DNA of 48,346 nucleotides from Actinomadura harenae (GCF_003696215.1 NZ_RFFG01000062.1:1-48346); one strand, 5' to 3'. Shown: positions 1-7,820, counted from the stretch's first letter. A program made the numbers and translations. Notes: generated by a model not told the origin, from the sequence alone.

Positions 1-831
1 CGTGAGGCCGCCGCCGCCCCGGCTCCGGCCGCCGCGCCGTCCGTCGCGGGCCAGGCCCGTCCGGCGGCCCCGGCCCCGGTGTCGTTCGCGGCTCCGGCCG
101 AGCAGCTCGCGCTGCGCGGCAAGACCGAGAAGATGTCCCGGATCCGGCAGACCATCGCCCGCCGCATGGTCGAGTCGCTCCAGGTGTCGGCGCAGCTCAC
201 CACGGTCGTCGAGGTCGACGTCACGAAGGTCGCGCGGCTGCGCGCGCTCGCGAAGGCCGACTTCGAGTCGCGCGAGGGCGTGAAGCTCACCTTCATGCCG
301 TTCTTCGCGCTGGCCGCCATCGAGGCGCTCAAGCAGCACCCGAAGGTGAACGCCGTCATCAACGGCGACGAGGTCACCTACCACGACGTGGAGAACCTCG
401 GCTTCGCCGTGGACGTCCCGGAGCGCGGCCTGATGGTCCCGGTCATCCACAACGCGGGCCAGCTGAACCTGGGCGGCCTCGCGCAGCGGATCGCCGACCT
501 GGCCGACCGCACCCGCACCAACCGGGTGAGCCCGGACGAGCTGTCCGGCGGCACGTTCACGCTGACCAACACCGGCAGCCGGGGCGCGCTGTTCGACACG
601 CCGATCCTGAACCAGCCGCAGGTCGGCATGCTCGGCACCGGCGCCGTCGTGAAGCGCCCGGCCGTCATCGACGACCCGGAGCTGGGCGAGGTCATCGCCG
701 TCCGGTCCATCGCCTACCTGGCGCTGACCTACGACCACCGCCTCATCGACGGCGCGGACGCGGCCCGCTTCCTGGGCACCGTCAAGCACCGTCTGGAGGA
801 GGGCAACTTCGAGGCCGAGCTCGGTCTCTGA
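1..831 (+). CDS. sucB: 2-oxoglutarate dehydrogenase E2 (dihydrolipoamide succinyltransferase), 3' part
   Basis: The reading frame is open from the window edge, so the N-terminus (lipoyl domains) is missing; 276 residues remain. An Ala/Pro-rich linker (about residues 1-30) leads into the 2-oxoacid dehydrogenase acyltransferase catalytic domain. The active-site motif DHRLIDG is present, with its histidine at visible residue 246, close to the C-terminus as usual. The protein would transfer succinyl from lipoamide to CoA in the cytosolic dehydrogenase complex. The choice of SucB over a branched-chain or pyruvate E2 rests on its position a few genes from lipB and lipA, an arrangement known from other actinobacteria, and on the PA-rich linker. 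A strong hairpin follows the stop. Confidence 0.85.
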   Translation, partial: REAAAAPAPAAAPSVAGQARPAAPAPVSFAAPAEQLALRGKTEKMSRIRQTIARRMVESLQVSAQLTTVVEVDVTKVARLRALAKADFESREGVKLTFMPFFALAAIEALKQHPKVNAVINGDEVTYHDVENLGFAVDVPERGLMVPVIHNAGQLNLGGLAQRIADLADRTRTNRVSPDELSGGTFTLTNTGSRGALFDTPILNQPQVGMLGTGAVVKRPAVIDDPELGEVIAVRSIAYLALTYDHRLIDGADAARFLGTVKHRLEEGNFEAELGL

Positions 832-857
832 CGCCCCTCTCCCGCCTCACGGCGGGT

Positions 858-898
858 GCGAAGCCCGCCGTCCCGCTCCCCGGGACGGCGGGCTTCGC
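858..898 (+). terminator. Hairpin terminator after sucB
   Basis: A perfect 18-bp inverted repeat (858-875 with 881-898, loop ctccc) starts 27 nt after the sucB stop and is followed by a short T-containing stretch. It would end the sucB transcript before the PadR operon. Confidence 0.8.
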
Positions 899-929
899 CG
901 TTTCCCGGACCCTCGGAACGCCATATAGG

Positions 930-967
930 TTGCGATCCTAACTAGGTGGCCATATCGTCTAGGTGGC
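930..967 (+). promoter_or_regulatory. Promoter with overlapping direct repeat, PadR operon
   Basis: A -35-like TTGCGA (930-935) and a -10-like TATCGT (953-958) are separated by exactly 17 nt. A 9-bp direct repeat CTAGGTGGC occurs at 942-950 and 959-967, flanking the -10 element. Because the second gene of the operon encodes a PadR repressor, an autoregulatory operator here is a reasonable inference, although PadR sites are usually inverted repeats. Confidence 0.5.
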
Positions 968-991
968 ATCGACGACCCCCAGGGAGCGACC

Positions 992-1390
992 ATGAACCGA
1001 CCGTCCGCCGGAAACCGGCCCCCGAACGCCGCGAGCGCGGCCCTGCTGCCGCTGCTGGGCTTCTGGATCGTCCTCGGCGCCACGCTGTTCCACGGCCCGG
1101 TCGCCGCGGTGGTCACGGGCGGGGGGACGCTGGCGGCGGCGGTCGTCCTCCACCGGACGGTCCGGAGCGCGCACGAGCCGCTGCGGGGGAGCGTCCGGCG
1201 CGGCGCCCTCCGCGCGTCCATGGCGGGCCTCGCGGCGCTCGCGGCCGCCGGGATCGTCTACGCGGCCGGGAGGGCGACCGGCGGGGGCGACGGGTCCGCG
1301 ACCGCCTCCGGCGTGCTCGCCGGGATCGGCGCGGCCGTGAGCGTCGTCGCCGCCACGCTCGTCGCGGCGACCCGGACCGGACGCCGCTGA
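992..1390 (+). CDS. Small membrane protein, first gene of PadR operon
   Basis: The product is 132 residues with four hydrophobic segments (about 15-33, 36-52, 72-90 and 104-124) separated by short charged loops, so it is probably a polytopic membrane protein. I recognise no family. The ATG is preceded by AGGGAG. Its stop overlaps the start of the padR-like gene (TGATG), and that gene in turn overlaps the DUF2812 gene, so the three are one translationally coupled unit. The function is unknown; the context suggests a membrane component controlled by the PadR regulator. Confidence 0.7.
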   Translation: MNRPSAGNRPPNAASAALLPLLGFWIVLGATLFHGPVAAVVTGGGTLAAAVVLHRTVRSAHEPLRGSVRRGALRASMAGLAALAAAGIVYAAGRATGGGDGSATASGVLAGIGAAVSVVAATLVAATRTGRR

Positions 1391-1725
1391 TGGCGGCCGA
1401 CCGGCGCGCGAACTGGCTGAAGGGCGTGCTCGACCTGGCCGTCCTGGCGTGCCTGCGGTCCGGCGAGAGCTACGGCTACGAGCTCGCCAAGGCCCTGGAC
1501 GGGGCGGGGCTGGGCCAGATCAAGGGGGGCACCCTCTACCCGGTCCTGAACCGGCTGGAGGAGGCCGGTCTGGTCGAGGCCGAGTACAGAGCGGCCGAAC
1601 GGGGCCCCGGACGCCGCTACTACCGCCTGACGGACGCGGGGCGGGCGGCCCTCGCCGAGCAGGGCGAGTCCTGGCTGGACTTCCACCGTGCCGTCCGGAC
1701 GCTGATCACGGGAGGCGGGGCATGA
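1390..1725 (+). CDS. PadR-family transcriptional regulator
   Basis: The 111-residue product matches the PadR winged-helix family in size and motif. The N-terminus runs NWLKGVLDLAVLACL, followed by SYGYELAKAL and the hallmark GTLYPVLNRLEEAGLV near residues 45-60, then the wing GRRYYRLTDAGR. Start and stop overlap its neighbours by 1 and 4 nt (TGATG, ATGA). PadR proteins usually repress adjacent membrane-protein or efflux genes and their own operon. Here the partners are the two membrane proteins on either side. The C-terminal part is short, so it belongs to the small PadR subgroup. Confidence 0.9.
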   Translation: MAADRRANWLKGVLDLAVLACLRSGESYGYELAKALDGAGLGQIKGGTLYPVLNRLEEAGLVEAEYRAAERGPGRRYYRLTDAGRAALAEQGESWLDFHRAVRTLITGGGA

Positions 1726-2489
1726 CGTACTTCGAGGAGCTGGCGGACGCCCTGCGGAGTCACGGCGTCGCCGCGGACCGGATCGGCCCGCTGGTCGACG
1801 AGCTGTCCGGGCACGCCGCCGAGTCGGGCGCGGACCCGGAGGACGAGTTCGGCCCGGCCGCGCGCTTCGCGGCCGAGTTCGCCGAGGGCACGGGAGCGGA
1901 AGCGTCACATGATGGCCCGCCGGCGGACGCCGAGCACTGGGTCTGGTCCGCGGACGCGTCGGTCGACGAGGCGATGATGAACCGCTTCGGGGCGCAGGGC
2001 TGGGAGATCGAGCGCGTCGACCACCTCGGACGCTTCGTGAGCCGCCGCGACCTGGCGTCCCCCACGCAGTGGCGGTACCGCCGGGACGTCGTGGGACGCC
2101 GCGAACGCGCCGCGCACGCCGAGGCGCTCGCGCCGGACGGCTGGGAGCCCTGCGGCCACTGGCTGTTCCTGGCCTACTCCAAGCGCCCGCTCGCCGCCGT
2201 CGCCGGGCCCGCCGCCGACATCGGCGCCCCGGCCGGGCGTCCCGGGCGCAGCTACTACTTCACCCGCGAGCTGTGGATCCCGCTGGCCGTCCTCGTCGCG
2301 TCCCTGGTCGTCGCGGGGGTCCTCCTGATCGCCGGGTTCGCCGGCGGCCATGGGGGCGGCGCGCTCCGGGGCCTCCTGTTCGGCCTGCCCGTGGGACTGC
2401 TTCTGGGCGCCATCGGAGCGTTCATGGCGTACCGGAAGAAGCGCGCACAGTTCGCGCGCGCTCCCCAGCCCCCGTCCGACGGCGCCTGA
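1722..2489 (+). CDS. DUF2812-like membrane protein
   Basis: The 255-residue product starts at an ATG overlapping the padR stop (ATGA). The N-terminal 50 residues resemble the short helical segment often found in PadR-linked proteins (YFEELADALRSHGV). Residues about 65-155 carry a duplicated pattern around GWEIERVDHLGRF and GWEPCGHWLFLAY that fits DUF2812. Two C-terminal transmembrane helices follow (about 188-208 and 215-235), then a basic tail. DUF2812 genes are commonly coupled to PadR regulators in Firmicutes, and the same pairing is seen here. The biochemical role is unknown; anchoring of a sensory or carrier module to the membrane is only inference. Confidence 0.7.
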   Translation: MTYFEELADALRSHGVAADRIGPLVDELSGHAAESGADPEDEFGPAARFAAEFAEGTGAEASHDGPPADAEHWVWSADASVDEAMMNRFGAQGWEIERVDHLGRFVSRRDLASPTQWRYRRDVVGRRERAAHAEALAPDGWEPCGHWLFLAYSKRPLAAVAGPAADIGAPAGRPGRSYYFTRELWIPLAVLVASLVVAGVLLIAGFAGGHGGGALRGLLFGLPVGLLLGAIGAFMAYRKKRAQFARAPQPPSDGA

Positions 2490-2519
2490 CCCACGCGAGG
2501 GCCGTGGCGCCGGGTGGGG

Positions 2520-2822
2520 TCAGTGCTTGCGGTCGGAGAGGGCGTAGGCGGACCCGGCCGATACCGCGGCGACGGTCAGGACGGACGGCCACGCGCCGAT
2601 CTTCTTGGCCAGCGGGTGGGAGCCGCCGAAGCCCGCCAGGTAGACGGTGAGGAGCGCCGCCGTGCCCTTGGGACCGGCGGTCTTGTGCCACTCGCGCGCG
2701 CAGTAGGCGCCCGCGGCGGCGAGGACGGCGCCACCGAGCGGACGGCGGTGGGTGAAGCGGGCGGCGGCGTAACCGCCGACGAGACCGGTGGCGGCCACGG
2801 CCGCGGTGGGGATCTTTGCCAT
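2520..2822 (-). CDS. Small conserved membrane protein
   Basis: The 100-residue product has three or four hydrophobic stretches (about 5-20, 28-42, 56-66 and 78-94) and a basic C-terminus (SDRKH). I do not recognise the family. The ATG is preceded at 7 nt by TAGCCT (2830-2835, minus strand) and no ribosome-binding site, so a leaderless message is likely. It is divergent from the epimerase gene at 2874 with only 51 nt between the starts, so the two promoters are back to back. Confidence 0.6.
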   Translation of the reverse strand: MAKIPTAAVAATGLVGGYAAARFTHRRPLGGAVLAAAGAYCAREWHKTAGPKGTAALLTVYLAGFGGSHPLAKKIGAWPSVLTVAAVSAGSAYALSDRKH

Positions 2823-2829
2823 GGCACGG

Positions 2830-2867
2830 AGGCTATCGCCGTCCGGAGCGCGCCGGAGACCTAGGGT
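2830..2867. promoter_or_regulatory. Back-to-back leaderless-type promoters
   Basis: On the minus strand TAGCCT (2830-2835) lies 7 nt before the ATG at 2822. On the plus strand TAGGGT (2862-2867) lies 6 nt before the ATG at 2874. Both fit a TAnnnT -10 element with transcription starting at the start codon. No good -35 is visible on either side. Confidence 0.5.
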
Positions 2868-2873
2868 GGGGAC

Positions 2874-3788
2874 ATGAAGATCGCGGTGACGGGCTCTTCG
2901 GGATTCGTGGGCTCCGCCCTCGTCCGCTCGCTGGCGGACGACGGGCACGCGGTGGTCCGGCTGGTGCGGCGCGCGCCGTCCGGCCCGGACGAGCGGCGAT
3001 GGGACCCGTCCGGCGGGCCCGTGGACCTGGCGGGCGTCGACGCGGTCGTCCACCTCGCGGGCGCGGGCGTCGGAGACCGGCCCTGGACGCCGCGCTACCG
3101 CCGCACGCTGCTGCTGAGCCGCGTGCAGGGCACCTCGACGATCGCCCAGGCCGTCGCCGCCGCCGAGGTCCCCGTCCTGGTGTCGGGGTCGGCGATCGGG
3201 TTCTACGGCGACACGGGCGACCGCGAGGTGGACGAGAACACGCCCAGCGGCACGGGCTTCCTCGCCGGGCTCGCCCGGTCCTGGGAGGACGCCACGTCCC
3301 CCGCCTCCCGCGCGGGCGCGCGAGTGGCCATCGCGCGCACGGCGCACGTCCTGGGCGCGGGCGGCGGACTGCTCGGCAAGCTCCTGCCGCTCTACCGGCT
3401 CGGCCTGGGCGGACGCCTCGGATCGGGCCGCCAGTACTGGAGCTGGATCTCCCTCACGGACGAGGTTGCCGCGCTCCGCTTCCTGGTCGACGGGGACCTG
3501 TCCGGGCCGGTGAACCTGGCGTCGCCGAACCCGGTCACCAACGCCGAGTTCACCCGGACGCTCGGGCGGGCCCTGCACCGGCCCACTCCCCTGCCCGTCC
3601 CTGCGTTCGCCCTGCGCGCGGTGCTGCCGGGCTTCGCGGACGAGGCGATCCTCCCCGGGCAGCGGGTCGTGCCGCGGCGGCTGGCCGACGCCGGTTTCCG
3701 TCACACCGACCCCGAACTGGGCGCGGCCTTCTCAAGAATCTTCAAAAACACGTCCCGCGACGATCGCGGGCCTTACGGTGATCGTTGA
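2874..3788 (+). CDS. TIGR01777-family NAD(P)-binding epimerase/reductase (SDR39U1-like)
   Basis: The 304-residue product begins MKIAVTGSSGFVG, a Rossmann nucleotide-binding motif at residues 7-13. It continues with the TIGR01777 signatures VHLAGAGVGDRPWTPRYR and SGSAIGFYGDTGD, then the ISLTDEVAAL segment and a C-terminal DUF1731-like part ending in the conserved RVVPRRL and DAGFRHTDPEL. This family (E. coli YfcH relatives) has no settled substrate. It lies upstream of the peptidase and lipB on the same strand, and proximity to lip genes is common in actinobacteria. The ATG follows TAGGGT by 6 nt, so it is probably leaderless. Confidence 0.85.
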   Translation: MKIAVTGSSGFVGSALVRSLADDGHAVVRLVRRAPSGPDERRWDPSGGPVDLAGVDAVVHLAGAGVGDRPWTPRYRRTLLLSRVQGTSTIAQAVAAAEVPVLVSGSAIGFYGDTGDREVDENTPSGTGFLAGLARSWEDATSPASRAGARVAIARTAHVLGAGGGLLGKLLPLYRLGLGGRLGSGRQYWSWISLTDEVAALRFLVDGDLSGPVNLASPNPVTNAEFTRTLGRALHRPTPLPVPAFALRAVLPGFADEAILPGQRVVPRRLADAGFRHTDPELGAAFSRIFKNTSRDDRGPYGDR

Positions 3789-3815
3789 CGCGCGTCCATT
3801 TGGGAGGGGCAGCAG

Positions 3816-4553
3816 ATGAGCACCGACGGCCAGCCGCACATCCTCGCGATCGGCGGAGGAAGCTTCGTCCGGGACGACCGGGGCGGCATCACGCCGAGCC
3901 CGCTGCTCCGCTACGCCTGTGACCTCACCGGGCAGGACCGGCCGCGGCTGTGCTTCCTGACCACCGCGATGGGCGACTCGGCGGAGATCGTCTCCCGGTT
4001 CTACGCGGCGTTCTCGACACTGGACGCCGAGGTCAGCCACCTGGCCGTGTTCCCGATGCCCAACGTCGCGGACATGCGCGAGCACCTGCTCTCCCAGGAC
4101 CTGATCTACGTCAGCGGCGGCAGCGTGGCGAACCTCATGGCCCTGTGGCAGGTCCACGGCATCGGCGAGATCATGCGCGAGGCGTGGCACGAGGGCGTGG
4201 TGCTGTCCGGGCAGAGCGCCGGGGCGCTGTGCTGGCACATGGGCGGCAACACCGACTCCTACGGGCCCGAGCTCCAGGCGTTCACGGGCGGGCTCGGCCT
4301 GCTCCCGTACTCCTGCGGCGTCCACTACGACAGCGAGCCGCAGCGCCGTCCCCTGCTCCAGCGGCTCGTCGGGGAGGGCGCCCTGCCCGGCGGCTACGCG
4401 GCGGACGAGGACACGGCGCTGCACTACGTCGGCACCGAGTTCGTCCAGGCCGTCACCTTCACCGACGGCAAGGGCGCCTACCGGATCGACGCGGACGGCC
4501 CGGGCCGGGTCAAGGAGACCCCGATCGACCCCCGGCTCCTCACCCGCGACTGA
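3816..4553 (+). CDS. Peptidase S51 family (PepE/cyanophycinase-like) serine peptidase
   Basis: The 245-residue product has the S51 fold signatures: AIGGGSF near the N-terminus, YVSGGSVANLMALW, and the nucleophile elbow GQSAGALCWH with Ser134. The family hydrolyses Asp-X dipeptides (PepE) or related alpha-aspartyl bonds; the true substrate cannot be read from sequence. A strong Shine-Dalgarno (GGGAGGGG) precedes the ATG. The gene sits 27 nt after the epimerase gene and 18 nt before lipB, so it may be cotranscribed with both, although lipB seems to have its own promoter overlapping this gene's stop region. Confidence 0.85.
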   Translation: MSTDGQPHILAIGGGSFVRDDRGGITPSPLLRYACDLTGQDRPRLCFLTTAMGDSAEIVSRFYAAFSTLDAEVSHLAVFPMPNVADMREHLLSQDLIYVSGGSVANLMALWQVHGIGEIMREAWHEGVVLSGQSAGALCWHMGGNTDSYGPELQAFTGGLGLLPYSCGVHYDSEPQRRPLLQRLVGEGALPGGYAADEDTALHYVGTEFVQAVTFTDGKGAYRIDADGPGRVKETPIDPRLLTRD

Positions 4554-4558
4554 GGACG

Positions 4559-4564
4559 TAGGCT
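4559..4564 (+). promoter_or_regulatory. -10 element of lipB (leaderless)
   Basis: TAGGCT ends 7 nt before the lipB GTG at 4572, with no ribosome-binding site between. This suggests a leaderless lipB message in addition to any readthrough from upstream. Confidence 0.4.
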
Positions 4565-4571
4565 GGCCGTC

Positions 4572-5366
4572 GTGAGCGATGTTGACGTACGTGGCGCGAC
4601 CCATGACCGTCCCGCCGGAGAGCGTCCCGCCGACGACGCCGCCAGGGAGCGTCCCGCGCCGCCCCTCCCCGCCTTCGACATCGACGCGCTGACCGTCGTC
4701 CACGCCGGGTTCGGCACCGCGGCCGTGGACTACGAGGCGGGCTGGGACCTCCAGCGCCGCACCCACGCGCGCCGCGCGGACGACGAGATCGGCGACACCG
4801 TCCTGCTGCTCGAGCACACGCCGGTGTACACCGCCGGGAAGCGCACCGAGCCCCTGGACCGCCCGCTCGGCGACCCCGGCGCGCCGGTCGTCGAGGTCGA
4901 CCGCGGCGGCAAGATCACCTGGCACGGGCCGGGGCAGCTGACCGGGTACCCGATCCTGCGGCTGCCCGACCCGGTGGACGTCGTCGCCTACGTCCGGCTG
5001 CTCGAGCGCATGATGATGGACGTCTGCGCCGAGTTCGGCCTGGCCACCACCACCGTCGAGGGACGCAGCGGGCTGTGGGTCCGCGGCGTCCCGGACCGCA
5101 AGATCGGCTCGATCGGGATCCGGGTGTCGCGCGGCGTCACCATGCACGGCTTCATGCTCAACTGCGAGAACGACCTGTCCTGGTTCGACCGGATCGTCGC
5201 GTGCGGGATCCGGGACGTCGGCTCCACCAGCCTCAGCGCCGAACTCGGCCGCCCGGTCACCGTCGCCGAGGTCGTCCCGCTGGTCGAACGGCACCTGGGC
5301 GCCCTGCTCGGCGCGGACGAGGTGCTCCACCGCACCACCGCCCAGCTCGCGATCCAGAACGCCTGA
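4572..5366 (+). CDS. lipB: Lipoyl(octanoyl) transferase LipB
   Basis: The 264-residue product moves octanoyl from acyl carrier protein to the lipoyl domains of E2 and GcvH, the first step of lipoate synthesis. Signatures are DRGGKITWHGPGQLTGYPI, DRKIGSIGIRVSRGVTMHG with the catalytic lysine at 177, and IVACGIRDVGSTSL with the nucleophile cysteine at 211. About 40 N-terminal residues are a Pro/Arg/Asp-rich extension before the conserved core. The GTG start is supported by the TAGGCT element 7 nt upstream; a start further downstream would also keep the core. lipA follows at 6117 beyond an opposing DUF1877 gene, and the substrate enzyme SucB is in the same region. Confidence 0.95.
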   Translation: MSDVDVRGATHDRPAGERPADDAARERPAPPLPAFDIDALTVVHAGFGTAAVDYEAGWDLQRRTHARRADDEIGDTVLLLEHTPVYTAGKRTEPLDRPLGDPGAPVVEVDRGGKITWHGPGQLTGYPILRLPDPVDVVAYVRLLERMMMDVCAEFGLATTTVEGRSGLWVRGVPDRKIGSIGIRVSRGVTMHGFMLNCENDLSWFDRIVACGIRDVGSTSLSAELGRPVTVAEVVPLVERHLGALLGADEVLHRTTAQLAIQNA

Positions 5367-5378
5367 GCCGCCGGGCCG

Positions 5379-5432
5379 CGACGGTCGCCAGGGCCCGGAC
5401 GGTCGTTAGGGTCCGGACGGTCGCTAGGGCCG
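5379..5432. repeat. Three tandem 18-bp repeats
   Basis: Three units of 18 bp (5379-5396, 5397-5414, 5415-5432) follow the pattern gGACGGTCGYYAGGGYCc. They fill the gap between the convergent lipB and DUF1877 genes, and the last unit includes the TAG stop of the latter. No hairpin terminator is evident in the gap. Confidence 0.85.
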
Positions 5433-5915
5433 GTTCCGCAGGACCTTGAAGACCGCCTGGCCCTCGCCCGCCGCCGCCCGGAAGAAATCGGACAGGTGGG
5501 CGCAGGCGGGCCGCAACCTCGCCGCGGGGTCCGGGACGTCGGCGTCCTGGACGCCCGCCGCCCGCATCGCCGCGACGTCCAACCGGCCCTGCAGGGCCGC
5601 GAACCCGAGGTCGTCCAGGTACGCGGCCGCCGCCTTCACCCGCTCCGGCGCGAGATAGATCACGTCCGCGCCGGTCGCGTCGGCGCCGTCCTCGGTGAGC
5701 AGCCGTCCGCCGCACACCACGTCCGCCTCCGGCTGCTGGCCCTCCCAGGCGTCGCCGGTCAGAGCCCAGTGCAATACCTGCCAGTCGCCACCGAGATCGA
5801 GGGCGTGAACGTTCCGGCCGCCCGGCGCGCCGAACAGCGCGGCCGCGATCCGCGCGGGGTCGCTCTCCCCTTCGACCACGGGCGGCACCCTCAGATACGA
5901 CAACGCGAGACCCAC
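5424..5915 (-). CDS. DUF1877 family protein (YfbM-like)
   Basis: The 163-residue product starts MGLALSYLRVPP and contains LDLGGDWQVLHWALTG, the characteristic DUF1877 motif, near residues 39-54. A GGRLLTEDGAD segment and YLAPERVKAAAAYL follow. The family is cytosolic, with structures known but no assigned activity. It is convergent with lipB and divergent from lipA, and is an insertion between the two lip genes on the opposite strand. The start codon is GTG with AGGA 8 nt upstream. Confidence 0.8.
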   Translation of the reverse strand: MGLALSYLRVPPVVEGESDPARIAAALFGAPGGRNVHALDLGGDWQVLHWALTGDAWEGQQPEADVVCGGRLLTEDGADATGADVIYLAPERVKAAAAYLDDLGFAALQGRLDVAAMRAAGVQDADVPDPAARLRPACAHLSDFFRAAAGEGQAVFKVLRNRP

Positions 5916-6104
5916 GGCGGTCCTACTCTCTCCACGTGCGATTCGTGCGACAACAGGCAGTCACCTTAAGAGATCCACAGCTACACAGGGTGGAAACACG
6001 GAGAATCCGCTTGAGGTGAGCCCACGCGCCCTTCTCCGCCGTTCCACCGCCCCGGCGCGGCCCCGGGGCGGGTGGCCAGGGTGCGGGTCCTGGAGATCGG
6101 CACG

Positions 6105-6110
6105 TACCCT
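6105..6110 (+). promoter_or_regulatory. -10 element of lipA (leaderless)
   Basis: TACCCT ends 6 nt before the GTG chosen for lipA. No Shine-Dalgarno is present at any of the in-frame GTG codons here, so a leaderless start is the simplest reading. Confidence 0.4.
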
Positions 6111-6116
6111 GTGGGG

Positions 6117-7046
6117 GTGACGACGGCGACTCCCGAGGGGCGCAAGCTCCTCCGCATCGAGGTACGGAACAGCCAGACGCCCATCGAGCGCAAGCCGGAC
6201 TGGATCAAGACCCGGCTGAAGATGGGCCCGCAGTACCGTGAGCTGACCCAGCTGGTGAAATCCGAGGGCCTGCACACGGTCTGCCAGGAGGCGGGCTGTC
6301 CCAACATCTTCGAATGCTGGGAGGACCGCGAGGCCACCTTCCTCATCGGCGGCGACCAGTGCACGCGGCGCTGCGACTTCTGCCAGATCGACACCGGCAA
6401 GCCCGCCGAGTTCGACCGGGACGAGCCGCGCCGGGTCGCCGAGTCCGTGGCGACCATGGAGCTGCGGTACGCGACCGTCACCGGCGTCGCCCGGGACGAC
6501 CTCGAGGACGGCGGGGCCTGGCTGTACGCCGAGACCGTCCGGCAGATCCACGCGGCCGTCCCCGGCTGCGGCGTCGAGCTGCTGATCCCCGACTTCAACG
6601 CCGACCCGGACCAGCTCGCCGAGGTGTTCTCGTCGCGGCCCGAGGTGCTGGCCCACAACGTCGAGACCGTCCCGCGGATCTTCAAGCGGATCCGCCCCGG
6701 GTTCCGGTACGAGCGGTCGCTCGAGGTCATCACGCGGGCGCGCGAGGCGGGCCTGGTGACCAAGTCCAACCTCATCCTCGGCATGGGCGAGACCCGCGAG
6801 GAGGTCTCCGAGGCCCTGCGCGACCTGCACGCGGCGGGTTGCGAGCTGATCACGATCACGCAGTACCTGCGTCCGTCGCCGCGGCACCACCCGGTCGAGC
6901 GCTGGGTCAAGCCGGAGGAGTTCGTCGAGCTGTCCGCCGAGGCGGAGGAGATCGGGTTCGCCGGAGTCATGTCCGGCCCGCTCGTCCGGTCGAGCTACCG
7001 GGCCGGCCGGCTGTACAAGCAGGCCATCGAGGCGCGAGAGCGCTGA
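6117..7046 (+). CDS. lipA: Lipoyl synthase LipA (radical SAM)
   Basis: The 309-residue product inserts two sulfurs into octanoyl groups on E2/GcvH. It has both LipA iron-sulfur clusters: the auxiliary cluster cysteines at 56, 61 and 67 (VCQEAGCPNIFECWE) and the radical SAM cysteines at 82, 86 and 89 (QCTRRCDFC). The conserved RSSYRAG near the C-terminus supplies the auxiliary cluster serine. The start is set at GTG 6117, because family members begin just before GRKLLRIEVRNSQTPIE and TACCCT lies 6 nt upstream. In-frame GTGs at 6111 and 6072 are alternatives. It completes the LipB/LipA pathway next to sucB. Confidence 0.95.
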   Translation: MTTATPEGRKLLRIEVRNSQTPIERKPDWIKTRLKMGPQYRELTQLVKSEGLHTVCQEAGCPNIFECWEDREATFLIGGDQCTRRCDFCQIDTGKPAEFDRDEPRRVAESVATMELRYATVTGVARDDLEDGGAWLYAETVRQIHAAVPGCGVELLIPDFNADPDQLAEVFSSRPEVLAHNVETVPRIFKRIRPGFRYERSLEVITRAREAGLVTKSNLILGMGETREEVSEALRDLHAAGCELITITQYLRPSPRHHPVERWVKPEEFVELSAEAEEIGFAGVMSGPLVRSSYRAGRLYKQAIEARER

Positions 7047-7056
7047 CGGCGACCAT

Positions 7057-7062
7057 TATCCT
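7057..7062 (+). promoter_or_regulatory. -10-like element before the DUF4191 gene
   Basis: TATCCT lies 7 nt before the ATG at 7070 and 11 nt after the lipA stop. An AGGA also precedes the ATG, so the gene may be read both from lipA and from its own start. Confidence 0.35.
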
Positions 7063-7069
7063 TAGGAAC

Positions 7070-7765
7070 ATGTCGAAGAAGCCCACGGACGGGGCGCAGG
7101 AGCGTCCGGGCCGCCTCAAGCAGATCCGCATGGTCGCCCAGGTCCTCCACCAGGCGAACCCCAAGGCCCTCCCGATCGTGTTCGCCTCGGCGCTCGGGAC
7201 GCTGGTCGTCGTCATCGCCATCGGGTGGGTCGTCGGCAGCCTGTGGTTCTTCATCCCGCTGGCCGTCCTGGCGGCGGTCGCGGTCGGCATGATCGTGTTC
7301 GGCCAGCTCGCGCAGCGCGCCCAGTACTCGGTGATCGCCGGGCAGCCGGGCGCGGCCGCGGCGGTGCTGAAGAACGTGCGCGGCGGCTGGACGGTCACCG
7401 AGGCCGTGTCCGGCAACCGCAACCTGGACATGGTGCACCGGGCGGTCGGCCGCCCGGGCGTCGTGATCGTCTCGGAGGGCCCGCGCAGCCGCGTCGGCCA
7501 GCTGCTCGGCGCGGAGAAGAAGCGCATCTCGCGCGCCGTGCCGTCCGTGCCGATCTATGACATCCAGGTCGGGGACGAAGAGGGCCAGATCCCGGTGGAC
7601 AAGCTCCAGCGGCACCTGATGAAGCTGCCCCGCAACCTGACCAAGGCGCAGGTCAACGACGTGAACAGCCGTCTGGCGGCGCTCCCCCGCGCGATGCAGA
7701 TGCCGAAGGGCCCGATGCCCAAGGGCGCCCGCATGCCGCGCGGCCCGAAGCCGAAGACGCGCTGA
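7070..7765 (+). CDS. DUF4191 membrane protein
   Basis: The 231-residue product has a charged N-terminus, two closely spaced transmembrane helices (about 36-57 and 59-80), and a soluble C-terminal domain with VSEGPRSRVGQLLGAEKKR and PVDKLQRHLMKLPRNLTKAQV. It matches the actinobacterial DUF4191 family, which is regularly found beside lipA. No activity is known. The last 20 residues are a Met/Pro/Lys repeat (MPKGPMPKGARMPRGPKPK). A tandem duplication crosses its stop codon. Confidence 0.85.
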   Translation: MSKKPTDGAQERPGRLKQIRMVAQVLHQANPKALPIVFASALGTLVVVIAIGWVVGSLWFFIPLAVLAAVAVGMIVFGQLAQRAQYSVIAGQPGAAAAVLKNVRGGWTVTEAVSGNRNLDMVHRAVGRPGVVIVSEGPRSRVGQLLGAEKKRISRAVPSVPIYDIQVGDEEGQIPVDKLQRHLMKLPRNLTKAQVNDVNSRLAALPRAMQMPKGPMPKGARMPRGPKPKTR

Positions 7766-7782
7766 CCCGAAGACGCGCTGAC
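7751..7782. repeat. 16-bp tandem duplication across a stop codon
   Basis: CCGAAGACGCGCTGAC occurs twice in direct contact (7751-7766 and 7767-7782). The first copy holds the TGA stop of the DUF4191 gene, and the second carries an identical, untranslated copy of the last codons plus TGA. Confidence 0.9.
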
Positions 7783-7820
7783 CCTCCGCCGGCCGTCCTG
7801 CCCACGGCCGCGGAAACGTG

